Shown one piece after another: positions 18,832-29,157 of a DNA stretch of 64,000 nt. A model generated the notes under the pieces. The model did no database searches. It worked only from the letters and a program-made list of their open reading frames with translations, and was not told where the DNA came from. A program made the translations under genes and the position numbers. How positions within the stretch are numbered: the stretch's first letter is position 1; every line of letters begins with the position of its first letter. This stretch comes from CAVZQN01 sp963837395 (GTDB taxonomy: Bacteria; Acidobacteriota; HRBIN11; JAKEFK01), in the NCBI GenBank assembly GCA_963837395.1, contig CAWINI010000003.1:806001-870000 (forward strand), given 5' to 3'.

Positions 18832-20044
18832 TTGATCGTCACTCTTGGTGTTGGCAGTTCAATTTCCTCTTACAAAGCTGCTGAAATTCTTCGCCTTTTA
18901 CAAAAAGCAGGACACACCGTTCGCGTCGCAATGACACGTAATGCAACCCGCTTTGTGCGACCAGTTACGTTTTCGAGTTTAAGTCAGCATCCTGTTTACC
19001 TCGATGAATTCAAAGCTCGAAACGGCGAAGTCATGCATGTGGAATTGGCCCGTCAAACTCAGTTGTTGTTAATTGCACCAGCAACGGCAAATTTGATTGG
19101 AAAGTTTGCATCAGGAATAGCCGACGATTTTTTGACCACATTGTTTTTAGCAAGAAGATGTCCGGTTTTGATTGCGCCTGCGATGAATGTTTACATGTAT
19201 CGCAATCCGATCGTTCAAGAAAATATCGCGAAGCTGCGCTCCATCGGAGTGCAATTTGTGGAACCGGATGAAGGTTATCTGGCATGTGGTGATGAAGGAG
19301 CAGGACGCCTGGCACCAGTTGAGGAAATTGCAGATCGTGCACTGATGATGTTGAAGCTATCGGCATCATTAGCAGGAAAACATGTTGTAGTAAGCGCCGG
19401 ACCAACGTGGGAATCTCTTGATCCAGTGAGAATCTTAACCAACAGATCCTCAGGAAAAATGGGATATGCATTTGCGGAAGAAGCAGTCATGAGGGGCGCG
19501 CATGTAACCTTGATAAGCGGTTGCAACTCAAATTCTGCCGCCGTTGGGTGTAGATTTAATTCGCGTTGAATCTGCGCGAGAGATGCGTGATGCAATTCTA
19601 GATGTTTTTCCAAGCGCTGATTATGTCATTAAGAGTGCAGCAGTTTCCGATTTTACTCCTGCCGAAACTTTGCCTGAAAAGAAAAAGAAATCGGGAAAAT
19701 CAGAAACTCTTACATTAAATCCAACAGATGATATCCTTGCACTCTTGGCGAATAAAAGAGAAAATCAGATTCTGGTTGGTTTTTGCGCTGAAACAGAAAA
19801 TCTTGAAAAAAATGCGCAAGAAAAATTAGCCAGAAAAAAACTGGATTTGATTATTGCAAATCGCGTTGGCGGAGAACACAGCCCGTTTCAATCCGATCAA
19901 AATGAAGTTCTAGTTTTAGACCGGCTTGGAAATAAAAATAATTTTGACCGCCAGGAAAAACGCGTTCTTGCTTGCAGGATTTGGGAAATTATCATTGAGC
20001 GAACAGCACAACTCAAAAGCCATCCAATCGTCAGTCACGCCTGA
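18832..20044 (+). CDS. coaBC: Phosphopantothenoylcysteine decarboxylase/synthetase (frameshifted)
   Basis: This bifunctional coenzyme A biosynthesis enzyme acts in the cytoplasm. The start is TTG at 18832, two bases after rpoZ. The CoaC flavoprotein half has GSSISSYKAAEILRLL and the PAMNVYMYRNP substrate-clamp motif. The CoaB half has VVSAGPTWESLDPVRILTN and RSSGKMGYAFAEEA, then NPTDDILALLANKRENQ. The frame is lost around 19515-19535; frame two resumes at LPPLGVDLIRVESAREM. Deleting one T from AAATTCTGCC gives SGCNSNLPPLGV, matching the spacing of the family loop after the SG. Corrected length is about 403 residues. A consensus insertion is likely because coaBC is normally essential. Confidence 0.88.
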
Positions 20045-20715
20045 TGAAGCTCTAGCAAATCTACTCGATCTTTTCCGCGATTTAGGAATTACAGATTTTT
20101 ATATTCCGCCAGGTCAGGCAGATCCTATTTCCGTTCTTGAAATTTCTCAAAATTTTGATCAGCTGGAACAATTGCGCACTCAAGAGATTGGCAACTGCAC
20201 ACGATGTAAACTTCACAAAGGAAGAAAAACCATAGTTTTCGGCGAGGGAAATCCATCGGCAGAATTAATGCTTGTTGGTGAAGCGCCGGGAGCTGATGAG
20301 GATATTCAAGGGAAACCGTTTGTTGGGCGCGCTGGACAGCTCTTAATGCAAATGATTAAAGCGATTCAATTCGAACGGAAAGATGTTTTTATCGCAAATG
20401 TTTTGAAATGCCGGCCGCCTGGAAATCGTCCACCAGAACCGGATGAAGTTCATACCTGCTCTCCATTCCTTATGAAGCAGATCGAAATCATAAAACCGAA
20501 AGTGGTTCTGGCTCTTGGTACTTTTTCTGCGCAATTATTGCTGAACTCCAAAACTTCAATTTCATTTTTAAGGAATCGTGTGTATGAGATGCCATTTGCA
20601 AAAGTGATTGCAACATATCATCCGTCATTTCTGCTGCGATCTCCGCAAAAAAAGCCTGAAGCGTGGGACGAGCCTGAAATTGGTCCGCAAAACGCTGCAA
20701 GACTCAGCAGAGTAG
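19995..20715 (+). CDS. udg: Family-4 uracil-DNA glycosylase (frameshifted near C-terminus)
   Basis: This iron-sulfur uracil-DNA glycosylase removes uracil from DNA. It has the family-4 motif GEAPGADEDIQGKPFVGRAG, four cluster Cys (CTRC, then the Cys in VLKCRPPGN and in HTCSPF) and the ATYHPSFLLR motif. A TTG at 19995, inside the end of coaBC, gives a sensible start (MSEQHNSKAIQ). The observed frame runs through an intergenic palindrome into priA. Removing one C at about 20667-20675 (GAGCCTG to GAGCTG) yields the ordinary ending AWDELKLVRKTLQDSAE and a TAG at 20713-20715. The start is uncertain; the C-terminal correction is well supported. Confidence 0.82.
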
Positions 20716-20778
20716 CGGAGGGGCTGAGGAGCAGAGGAGTTTGCCCCTCTGCACCCCTGCTCCTCTGCCCCTCTGCAG
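20711..20778. repeat. Palindrome of the CCCCTCTGC/GCAGAGGAG family
   Basis: The arm GCGGAGGGGCTGAGGAGCAG at about 20715-20739 faces short tandem phrases (CCCCTCTGC, CCCCTGCTCCTCTG) at 20743-20776. It lies between udg and priA, right after the predicted udg stop, and is translated only because of the udg frameshift. Confidence 0.75.
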
Positions 20779-20810
20779 ATTCCAAACAGGAAAAGTTTTC
20801 TAAAGACTCT

Positions 20811-23178
20811 ATGCGTTACGTTCGTGTATCAATTCCAAAATCACCAATTCAGGATTTGACTTATTCGATTCCTGACGATTTTTATCAAATTGAACCTGGA
20901 ATGCGAGTTCTGGTTCCGCTCGGTTCGCGTTTTGTGACAGCCTTTGTTGAAAAAGAAGAAGATAAGATTCCTGAAAATATTGCCGTACGTCCAGTTGCAG
21001 ATTTATTGGATCGGCAAAATTTGTTTTCACCGCAAATGCTGGAACTCACTCGCTGGATGTCGGAATATTATTTGGTCGAATGGTCAGACATCCTGAAATC
21101 GGCATTGCCTCCAGGCTTAGATGTTCGGCCTGAAACCCTGGTAACGATCACCGCTGCTGGTGAATTCAAATCAGGCACACACGCGATCTTGCAATTGCTG
21201 AGCGAGAAAAAAGCGCTGCCTCTAAAAAAACTCTATGAACTTTTTGGCCATGCCGGAACTTATTCTCAACTTCGAGTACTTGAAGAACAAGGACTGTTAG
21301 AAGTTACAGCTGCGCGAAAAGAAAAACGACGCGGCTACAATATGGTGGAATTGATCGGTTCAGCGAATCCTCCCACAAAACCAAAAGAACGTGACGTTTA
21401 TGATTTTTTGCAAAATCGTTCTTCTGCAATTTGGATGGAAGATCTCCGCGGGGAATTCAAAAATGCTCCAACAGTAATTCGATCATTAGCCAGACAAGAA
21501 ATTGTTCGGTGTTTCTGGATGCCAGCTTCTCCTCGAAATTTATGGCCGCCTTCCAATCCAGTTAAAGATTTGAATGGTGCACATGACCAGGCACTGCAAA
21601 AATTAAAGGCTTCTTTGGGAACTTTCGGAGTTTTTCTTTTGCACGGAGTAACAGGCTCAGGCAAAACGGAAGTGTATTTACGCATTGCCAAAGAAGTGCT
21701 GGAACGAGGTCAATCGGTTTTGATCCTGGTGCCTGAAATTGCATTGCTTCCGTTGATCGTTCATCGCACGGAACAATCATTGCGGCAACGGCTTAGCATT
21801 TTGCATAGTGAATTAACAGAACGCGAACGTGTTGAAGAATGGCAGAAAGCGCGCCGCGGTGAAACGCGGCTGGTCATCGGTACCAGATCAGGAATATTTG
21901 CACCATTGAAAAATCTCGGATTGATTGTTTTGGATGAAGAACACGATTCATCATTCAAACAAAAAGAATATCCGCGATATCATGCGCGCGAAACCGCAAT
22001 CATGCGTGCAAAGTTTGAAGAATGCATCGTACTTTTAGGTTCAGCTACTCCTTCGATTGAATCTTTCTTCAATTCAGGCAAAGGGAAATATCAATATCTT
22101 TCCCTTCCAGGTCGAATTGAAGAAAAGCAACTTCCGGAAGTCCATCTGATTGACATGAAAGAAGAATTCCGGCTTACAGGTGATCCTGTATTTTCAAGAT
22201 ATCTTCTTGAGGAAATTTCAAAACGGCTGGAACGGAAAGATCAAGTCTTGATTTTGCAGAACCGCCGCGGATATGCATCGTTGTTGATGTGCCGCGAATG
22301 TGGACACGTCCTGGAATGTCCGAATTGCAGTGTGACTTTGACATATCACAAGAATGCAAATCGGATGCGATGTCATTATTGCGATTATGCGCGTCTTGCA
22401 CCATCGCGATGCGAAGAATGCAACAGCCCGCTGCTGCATCTTTTTGGAAGCGGCACAGAAAAAATTGCAGAGGCCGCTTCAAAAACAATTTCCTGAAGCG
22501 CGCATCGAACGTTTCGATCGTGACACAACCAGAAAGCGTGGCAGCATTTCGCGAATCCTTTCCGAATTCGCTAAAAAAGAAATCGACATTCTGGTTGGCA
22601 CACAAATGCTGGCTAAAGGTCATGATTTTCCGGATGTAACTCTGGTAGGAGTGGTTGGCGCAGATTCATCAATCGGAATTCCGGATTTCCGTTCTTCAGA
22701 AAGATTATTTCAACTTTTAACTCAAGTAGCCGGACGGAGCGGTCGCGGCCGCGACCGGGGATTAGTAATTCTGCAAACATTTCACCCTGATCACTATGCA
22801 ATCAAATGCGCAATCAGTCAGAGTTATGAAGGATTTTATGAAAAAGAAATCCGGTTTCGAAGACTCATGCAATATCCGCCATTTGTTTCACTGGCAAACC
22901 TTGTGTTTTCCGGCAAAGATCCAAGAAAAACTCTGGATGAAGCGCGTGAATTTGCAAAACTGTTGCTTGCTACAAAGACCGAATCAATGCGAACATTAGG
23001 ACCTGCAATTGCTACAATTGCCAGGATCGCAGGTTTGCATCGATTTCAAATTCTGGTAAAGAGTCCTTCCCGGAAAGATCTGCGGCACTCGATCCGAGAA
23101 GCCATTAAACACTATGAAAAGAAAGGCAAACGACATTCGCAATATTCAATCGATATTGATCCAGATTCGATTGTTTAA
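20811..23178 (+). CDS. priA: Primosomal replication helicase PriA (frameshifted)
   Basis: PriA reloads the replisome at collapsed forks. The start ATG at 20811 (MRYVRVSIPKSPIQDL) opens the N-terminal DNA-binding domain. The helicase core has GVTGSGKTEVYLRIA (Walker A), LDEEHDSSFKQ (DEEH box) and a zinc module with Cys pairs in CRECGHVLECPNC and MRCHYCDYARLAPSRCEEC. The frame breaks at 22470-22478; removing one C from GAGGCCGCTTC gives IAEALQKQFPEARIERFDRD and continues through the VAGRSGRG motif VI to 23178. Corrected length is about 788 residues. The frame as written ends at 22496 within the helicase core. Confidence 0.9.
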
Positions 23179-23193
23179 CCACAAAGGCGCAAA

Positions 23194-25023
23194 GTGATTA
23201 CAAAGAAGTTTTTGCAGCCGGTTTGGGCGATCCATCTTGTTGGCTTCATCTTCATCGCCGCCGGCTTTGCGATTAATCCGCTTGCACTCACCCGCTCATT
23301 CTTCAGTGATGAATCTGTGTATTACACCATGGCCTACAGTTTTGCGAATGATAACGACATGACATTTCAGCAAAATGATCTGGTTCGTGTTTATCGCGAA
23401 TTTGCTGCAGGCCCTCAGGGAATCGTCCTGAAAATAAACGAAAAAGATCAGAACATCGTTTTTGGAAAAGCGTTCTTATATTCCATGGCTGCTGCTCCAT
23501 TTGTAAAACTCTTCGGCACGAATGGATTTTTTATTCTTCACGGAGTTTTGCTCTGGCTGAATTTATTGTGCGGATATAAATTCTGCACTTCAATCATGAA
23601 GCCAGGCATGGCTACGTTATTTTCATTTTTCTACTTCTTAGCAAATGCTTCGCTCGTTTATTTGTTCTGGATGACGCCGGAATATTTCAATATGAGTTTG
23701 ATTTGTTATGCTGTTTTCTTTTTTGTAGCAGCTGAAACATTTCAGTCAAAATTTCCATTGTTTCAATCTCCCTGGAATTATGCGATCTCCGCAATTTTCT
23801 TTGCGATGGCAACATTTTCAAAACCACCTAATGCTCTTCTGATTGCCCCATTGGGAATCTGGCTTCTTTACAAACGAAAATTCATTCCAGCAGCTGTGGC
23901 TTTTGGAGTTTATTTATTCGCAACCGCTGCGTTATTCGGATTGAATATTTATTACACCGGTGAATGGAATTTTCAGGGCGGAAGACGCGCAGTCTTCTAT
24001 GACAATTTCCCATATGGACGTGCCGGCGCTTCACCATTTGCGCCATTTAAACAGAAAAAACAAATTAATATTAATCCTCGTACATGGACTGAGCGCTTAA
24101 ATTACATCCCCAAGGCGATGCTGTACAACTGCGCTTATTTTTTCATCGGTCGATATTCGGGATTAGCAATTTATTTTTTCCCAATGCTCTTTGCTTTGAT
24201 TTATTTCTTGCTCGCTAAGAAAAATGGAATCAACAATGCAGTTTACATTGCAGGTTGGGTTGGAATTCTTACGTACATGATTGGTCTACCGTGGAATTAT
24301 TTTGGTGGATCAGGAACGATCGGGAATCGTTATCTAATGAGTCCATTCGCCATACTTTTGTTTTCCATCACTCAGGAACCAAATCGAAAAATTTTGATTC
24401 CGGCAATCGGAGTATCACTATTATTTACTGCGCCATTTTTGGCAACTCCGATTCTCAGTTCATTTGACAATTCATACCATCAAAGAGCGGGTATCTATCG
24501 CAAATTGCCTTTGGAACGAACAATGTTGGCGGATCTTCCTTTTAATACAAATCGAGCCGCAGTCCGAATTGCATTTGATGATCCTCCAACTTATTTACTT
24601 TATTTCGCTGACAATAATACGTATCTTCGTGAGGAACTTGAACACAAACTTGGCTTTTGGGTGAAAGGCGAAAAGGAATGCGAAGTAATTTTACGAAGTT
24701 CAGTTAAGGTTTCAAGATTGCGACTCAGACTAAAACCAGCGGTGAAAGGAATGTCTGTCATTGTTGATACTGGAGAAAAAACACAGATTGAATTAAAAGA
24801 ACCTGTTTTTTATTCCGGCGAAGTTAGACTGTTAGATCCACTTCCATATGATCGCGATAATACCGGAGTGAGTTATTTATATAACATCAAAATCCGGTCA
24901 TCGAAAGGCTCAATTGAAAACATGAATGGAATGGGAGAACGCTACCTGGGTGTTTTTGTGCGATTGGAACTACCGGAAGTAAAAGCTCCAGAAGTCGTAC
25001 CAGAAGAAGAACTAGAAGACTGA
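23194..25023 (+). CDS. Polytopic membrane protein, glycosyltransferase-like (unrecognised)
   Basis: The 609-residue protein starts at a GTG 15 bases after priA. About ten hydrophobic segments occupy residues 8-430, followed by a soluble C-terminal domain (about 430-609) ending in a Glu-rich tail. The layout, with an SDESVYYTMAYSFANDND loop after the first membrane segment, resembles GT-C fold (ArnT/PMT-like) glycosyltransferases, whose acidic residues lie in that loop. No specific family was recognised, so the glycosyltransferase reading is an inference. It probably continues the priA transcript. Confidence 0.6.
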   Translation: MITKKFLQPVWAIHLVGFIFIAAGFAINPLALTRSFFSDESVYYTMAYSFANDNDMTFQQNDLVRVYREFAAGPQGIVLKINEKDQNIVFGKAFLYSMAAAPFVKLFGTNGFFILHGVLLWLNLLCGYKFCTSIMKPGMATLFSFFYFLANASLVYLFWMTPEYFNMSLICYAVFFFVAAETFQSKFPLFQSPWNYAISAIFFAMATFSKPPNALLIAPLGIWLLYKRKFIPAAVAFGVYLFATAALFGLNIYYTGEWNFQGGRRAVFYDNFPYGRAGASPFAPFKQKKQININPRTWTERLNYIPKAMLYNCAYFFIGRYSGLAIYFFPMLFALIYFLLAKKNGINNAVYIAGWVGILTYMIGLPWNYFGGSGTIGNRYLMSPFAILLFSITQEPNRKILIPAIGVSLLFTAPFLATPILSSFDNSYHQRAGIYRKLPLERTMLADLPFNTNRAAVRIAFDDPPTYLLYFADNNTYLREELEHKLGFWVKGEKECEVILRSSVKVSRLRLRLKPAVKGMSVIVDTGEKTQIELKEPVFYSGEVRLLDPLPYDRDNTGVSYLYNIKIRSSKGSIENMNGMGERYLGVFVRLELPEVKAPEVVPEEELED

Positions 25024-25220
25024 AAGTGACAAAATGGCAATAGTTGAAATGAAAATAAGTAAAATTCTTATATGCAGAGAGGCTCTTTTCTGTGTCACGA
25101 CCGATGTTAGATGTATCTTCTTGCCCTGAAGACGCTCCTAAATTCTTTACAATAATTTTTCTTGCATTTCCGGGTTTTAAGAACAAGGCGCTCTATATTG
25201 GATTGTGCTAAAATACTGTT

Positions 25221-25646
25221 ATGAACGGCAAAACGGCACTAATACTAAGCATTGCAGTCGTCGTCACTTCGCTGGGTTTTTTAGTTTATACCGGATTAAA
25301 TACAAACATGGTTTATTACTACCATGTTGACGAATTCCTGCCGAAAGCGCATAGCCTTGAAGGTGAAACAATTAAAGTAAACGGAAAAGTAATTGATGGA
25401 ACGATCCAAAAAAGTCAGTTAGATTATCGTTTCGGAATTCATGGCGTAACGCAGGCTAATATTGTTCAGGTTGAGTATCATGGTGTTGTACCGGATACTT
25501 TTAAAAATGGATCCGACGTTGTAGTCGAAGGTAAATATGACTCACAGCGTAAGGTTTTTCATGCCACAACACTGCTGGCGAAATGTCCTACGAAATATGA
25601 ACCGCAGGATCAGAAAACGCAGCAGGTCAAGAAGACAAGCCTTTAG
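25221..25646 (+). CDS. ccmE: Cytochrome c maturation heme chaperone CcmE, CXXXY type
   Basis: CcmE carries heme covalently in the periplasm and hands it to CcmF. The 141-residue protein has one N-terminal membrane anchor (about 7-25) and the OB-fold (VNGKVIDGTIQ to EGKYD). The usual heme-binding His of the HxxxY motif is replaced by Cys: CPTKY at residues 122-126. This CxxxY variant is known from archaea and some Deltaproteobacteria, where heme attaches to the Cys. It is the first gene of a ccm operon and is preceded by a 197-base gap without obvious features. Confidence 0.9.
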   Translation: MNGKTALILSIAVVVTSLGFLVYTGLNTNMVYYYHVDEFLPKAHSLEGETIKVNGKVIDGTIQKSQLDYRFGIHGVTQANIVQVEYHGVVPDTFKNGSDVVVEGKYDSQRKVFHATTLLAKCPTKYEPQDQKTQQVKKTSL

Positions 25647-25684
25647 ATCGATTCGAATTTCGTCTCCGGCATAGGTAGAAAATT

Positions 25685-27676
25685 ATGCTAGCTGAAATCG
25701 GACACTTCATTCTGTTCAGTGCGTTCGCGCTTTGCATCTTCAGCATTGTCGCTTCAATTTTTGGCGCTCGCATGCGGCGTGCGGATTTTGTGGAAGCGGG
25801 CGAACGCGCAGTAGTCGGTGTTGTATTCCTGGTTGTAACCGCGTGCGGAATTCTACTTCACGCTTTGATCACCAGTAATTTCCAATTTGAATATGCAGCA
25901 CACTACACCAGCACTACGCTTCCGGTGATGTACAAAATTACTGCGCTTTGGGGTGGACAGGCCGGATCATTGTTGTTCTGGTTGTTGATTCTTTCCATTT
26001 ATACGCTTGTCGCATTAATGCAAAATCAAAATAAGAACCGCCATTTGATGCCATATGTCACTGCGGTTCTGATGACTATTTCACTGTTCTTCATAAGCAT
26101 GGTTTTGTTTGCAGCAGATCCTTTCAAAAAACTTTCCCCAATTCCAATTGAAGGTCAAAGCTTGAATCCACTTCTGCAAAACTACTGGATGGCGTCACAT
26201 CCTCCCTCTTTGTATACAGGTTACGTCGGCCAGGCAGTTCCATTTGCTTTCGCAATGGCTGCTTTGATTACCGGACGGCTCGATGTTGGCTGGATCAAAA
26301 CAATCCGCAAATGGTCATTGTTTTCCTGGTTATTTTTAACACTTGGAATTTTGCAGGGTTCGTACTGGGCATACATTGAACTGGGTTGGGGTGGCTACTG
26401 GGCATGGGACCCGGTTGAAAATGCATCTTTAATGCCCTGGCTGGCATCAACTGCATTTTTGCATTCCGTGATGGTTCAAGAGAAAAAAGGAATGCTAAAA
26501 ATCTGGAACATGGTGCTGGTTATTACCGCTTTCACACTTTCAATCTTCGGAACGTTTCTCACGCGCAGCGGAGTGGTATCATCCGTTCATTCATTCGCAC
26601 AATCTCCGATAGGAAAATATTTCGTGATTTTTCTGGGAGTTCAAGTGGCGGTCAGCATTGCATTTCTGATCTACAGGAAGAAGGAACTTGCTCCGGAAGC
26701 TAAACTGGAATCGTTTGTAAGCCGCGAAAGTAGTTTCTTATTCAACAATATTTTCTTTTTGGTTATTTGTGTGACTGTGTTGTTGGGGACTACTTTTCCG
26801 ATCCTTTCCGAATTGGTAACCGGAAGTAAGGTCACAGTCAGCGCACCATTTTTTAACAAAGTAGTAACACCATTTGCAATCGGACTGGTCTTGCTAACCG
26901 GAATTTGTCCCTTGATTGCATGGCGCAAAGCAGGTATTAACAATCTCAAACGCAATTTTCTGCTGCCAGGAGTTCTTGGAACTCTGGCGGTTGTAATTCT
27001 GGTTGCGTTTGGAATTCATCATTGGATAGCATTGCTCTTTTTCTTTTCATCAGTTTTTGTGCTGGCCACAGTTTATTTTGAATTTACCAAAGGCACGCAG
27101 GCGCGGATGTCAATGATTCGCGAAACTGCACCGGTAGCCTTTTATCATCTCGTACAGCGGAACAGCAGACGTTATGGGGGATTCATCATTCACACCGGCA
27201 TGGGAGTTTTGATGATCGGAATTGCGGCAAGTTCGTTCTTCAGCCTGGAAAAAGATGCAATGGTCCGGTTGAATCAATCGTTTCAAGCACGCGGTTATCA
27301 ACTGATTTACCGTGATATTAAGTTCGAAAAAGATCCGCATAAAGAAGTAGTACGAGCGAAGGTTGAAGTTGTTAAGAATGGAAAATCACTTGGATTCATG
27401 ATTCCGGAACGCCATTTTTACAAGAATTCAGACCAGCCAACAACTGAAGTTGCGCTACGTTCATTTTGGAATGAAGATTTGTATTTGATCATTGCAGGCT
27501 GGGATGAGCAAGGACAAGCTACGTTCAAAGTGTATGTTAATCCATTAATTAGCTGGATATGGTGGGGCGGTTTTATTATGTTATTCGGCGGAATTATCGT
27601 GCTTTCGCCCAGTTTCAGCAAAGAACATGTGCTCAGCCGCGCAATTGAACCGATTGGATCCGAGGCTGCGCAGTGA
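25685..27676 (+). CDS. ccmF: Cytochrome c heme lyase subunit CcmF
   Basis: This is a large polytopic inner-membrane protein (663 residues, about 14-15 membrane segments) that ligates heme to apocytochrome c. The tryptophan-rich WWD-type motif WGGYWAWDPVENASLMPWL (about residues 237-255) and the following FGTFLTRSGVVSSVHSF are intact, as is the C-terminal periplasmic region. It overlaps the next gene (GTGA), showing translational coupling. Confidence 0.94.
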   Translation: MLAEIGHFILFSAFALCIFSIVASIFGARMRRADFVEAGERAVVGVVFLVVTACGILLHALITSNFQFEYAAHYTSTTLPVMYKITALWGGQAGSLLFWLLILSIYTLVALMQNQNKNRHLMPYVTAVLMTISLFFISMVLFAADPFKKLSPIPIEGQSLNPLLQNYWMASHPPSLYTGYVGQAVPFAFAMAALITGRLDVGWIKTIRKWSLFSWLFLTLGILQGSYWAYIELGWGGYWAWDPVENASLMPWLASTAFLHSVMVQEKKGMLKIWNMVLVITAFTLSIFGTFLTRSGVVSSVHSFAQSPIGKYFVIFLGVQVAVSIAFLIYRKKELAPEAKLESFVSRESSFLFNNIFFLVICVTVLLGTTFPILSELVTGSKVTVSAPFFNKVVTPFAIGLVLLTGICPLIAWRKAGINNLKRNFLLPGVLGTLAVVILVAFGIHHWIALLFFFSSVFVLATVYFEFTKGTQARMSMIRETAPVAFYHLVQRNSRRYGGFIIHTGMGVLMIGIAASSFFSLEKDAMVRLNQSFQARGYQLIYRDIKFEKDPHKEVVRAKVEVVKNGKSLGFMIPERHFYKNSDQPTTEVALRSFWNEDLYLIIAGWDEQGQATFKVYVNPLISWIWWGGFIMLFGGIIVLSPSFSKEHVLSRAIEPIGSEAAQ

Positions 27677-28152
27677 GATCAGTTTTCCGGACTACTATAC
27701 TCGTAGTACTATTCGTATTTGGATATACCCTTGCAGATGCTGAGACTGCGACTCTGGATGGAGTTGCCAACAAATTATCGTGTTTTTGCGGAACCTGCCC
27801 TCATTTATCCGTAAGTGTATGCACCTGCAGCAAGGCTGATGAAATCAAGGCTGAAATTAAACAGAAGATCGCTCAGGGAATGACTGAACAACAGATCATC
27901 AATGCTTTTGTTGCTGAATATGGCCAAACAGTTCTTTCCGCACCTCCGAAAAGCGGATTCAACTTAAGCGTCTGGATGATTCCGTTTCTGGCATTTGTGG
28001 TAGGAGGAATTGTGTTGTTTGCGTTCCTAAAAAATCAGCAGCGACCGCCTGAGGATCAGCCACCAACAGGTCCTTCCAAAATACCAGATCAAAGTGATGC
28101 AGATGAAGAGTACAGACAACGTATCAATGACGAATTGGAGCAAAGGAAGTGA
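27673..28152 (+). CDS. ccmH: Cytochrome c maturation protein CcmH, Cys-rich variant
   Basis: The 159-residue protein starts at a GTG overlapping the ccmF stop. A signal peptide (about 1-23) is followed by the redox domain. The usual LRCPVCQ motif is replaced by a Cys-rich SCFCGTCP followed by VCTC, with the family helices EIKAEIKQKIAQGMTEQQII and VAEYGQTVL, then one C-terminal membrane segment (about 97-117). CcmH reduces apocytochrome thiols before heme attachment. Extra Cys pairs of this kind occur in CcmH homologues of Deltaproteobacteria. The tail is Pro/Glu-rich and disordered. Confidence 0.83.
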   Translation: MRSVFRTTILVVLFVFGYTLADAETATLDGVANKLSCFCGTCPHLSVSVCTCSKADEIKAEIKQKIAQGMTEQQIINAFVAEYGQTVLSAPPKSGFNLSVWMIPFLAFVVGGIVLFAFLKNQQRPPEDQPPTGPSKIPDQSDADEEYRQRINDELEQRK

Positions 28153-28481
28153 TCTGGTTTATCTTCATTTTTATTGCTGGTCTTTTTGCTGTTTACGCAA
28201 TCCTCCCATTTTTTGACAAGAATTTTCAGAATAAACGTCTGTCGGGCGGTACTGGCGAACGAGAAAATTTGATCATGCGGAAAGACGAGGTACTTACGGC
28301 ATTAAATGATCTAGAATACGATTTCCGGATGAAAAAGATTGGCGAACCGGATTATTTGCAAACGAAGGAAAAGTTAACGCGTGAGGCGATCGATTTGATG
28401 AAACGCGCAGATGAACTGACTGCGCCAGCAAAACACCAGGCTCAAACTCCAGATGCCAGCAGAGCAAAAGTTCAATCCTGA
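28149..28481 (+). CDS. Small membrane protein, CcmI-like
   Basis: The 110-residue protein starts at GTG and overlaps the ccmH stop (GTGA). It has one N-terminal membrane segment (about 2-21), then a charged helical region with the pattern DEVLTALNDLEYDFRMKKIG and EKLTREAIDLMKRADEL. This is typical of short proteins in ccm operons that resemble the N-terminal anchor and coiled coil of CcmI, without its TPR domain. A role in presenting apocytochrome is inferred from context only. Its end overlaps ccmA by 29 bases. Confidence 0.65.
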   Translation: MIWFIFIFIAGLFAVYAILPFFDKNFQNKRLSGGTGERENLIMRKDEVLTALNDLEYDFRMKKIGEPDYLQTKEKLTREAIDLMKRADELTAPAKHQAQTPDASRAKVQS

Positions 28482-29157
28482 TTTAGCGTTACAAGTCCAA
28501 ATTCCTCGCTACAAAATCGGCATTACAACCATCTTAAAAGACATTCAATTTGAACTTGCTTCAGGCCAGATCCTGGCCATACTAGGCCCGAATGGCGCAG
28601 GCAAAACTACAATTCTGAAATGCATCGCAGGAACAATCCCAAAACAAGGGACTTGCATGATTTTCGGTTCGGATAAAAAGACTCCCGATATTAAAAGACA
28701 AATCGGCTATCTGGGTCACGAAACTTTTCTTTATGAAAAACTGAGTGCGCGAGAAAATTTGGAATTCTTTTCCGGGCTTTACGGCATTAACACTTCAATC
28801 GACAACTTGTTAGATTCATTTTCATTGTCTGCGGCAGCTCATCAGCTTGTCGAATCTTTTTCCCGCGGAATGAAACAGCGATTAGCATTGGCTCGGGCCA
28901 TCCTCGCAGATCCGCGTTTACTTTTGTTGGATGAACCTTTTACCGGATTGGATATGGAAGCAAGCAGACTTCTGGAATCGACGATCTCACTACGCAAAGC
29001 TAAATCGGCGATCGTTTTAACCACACACGAACTTCAACGCGCATATCAAATTGCTGATTATTTTTTGGTGGTTAAAAACGGCAAACAAATATTTTTTGGA
29101 TCACGAAACGAGATACCCATCGAAATCGAAGAATTCTACAGGAGCCTGACGGCATGA
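28453..29157 (+). CDS. ccmA: Heme exporter ATPase CcmA
   Basis: This ABC ATPase powers release of holo-CcmE in the CcmABC complex. The 234-residue protein has Walker A GPNGAGKTT, the Q-loop region IGYLGHE, signature SFSRGMKQRLALARAI, Walker B RLLLLDEPFTGLD and the switch His in LTTHEL. The start ATG overlaps the preceding gene. The stop overlaps the ccmB start as ATGA. Confidence 0.92.
   Translation: MPAEQKFNPDLALQVQIPRYKIGITTILKDIQFELASGQILAILGPNGAGKTTILKCIAGTIPKQGTCMIFGSDKKTPDIKRQIGYLGHETFLYEKLSARENLEFFSGLYGINTSIDNLLDSFSLSAAAHQLVESFSRGMKQRLALARAILADPRLLLLDEPFTGLDMEASRLLESTISLRKAKSAIVLTTHELQRAYQIADYFLVVKNGKQIFFGSRNEIPIEIEEFYRSLTA

Noticed and set aside
19926..22496. A single 856-residue uracil-DNA glycosylase/PriA fusion protein
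   Set aside because: A one-base correction gives a normal glycosylase end with TAG before an intergenic palindrome, and PriA has its own ATG; the joining residues are the translated palindrome.
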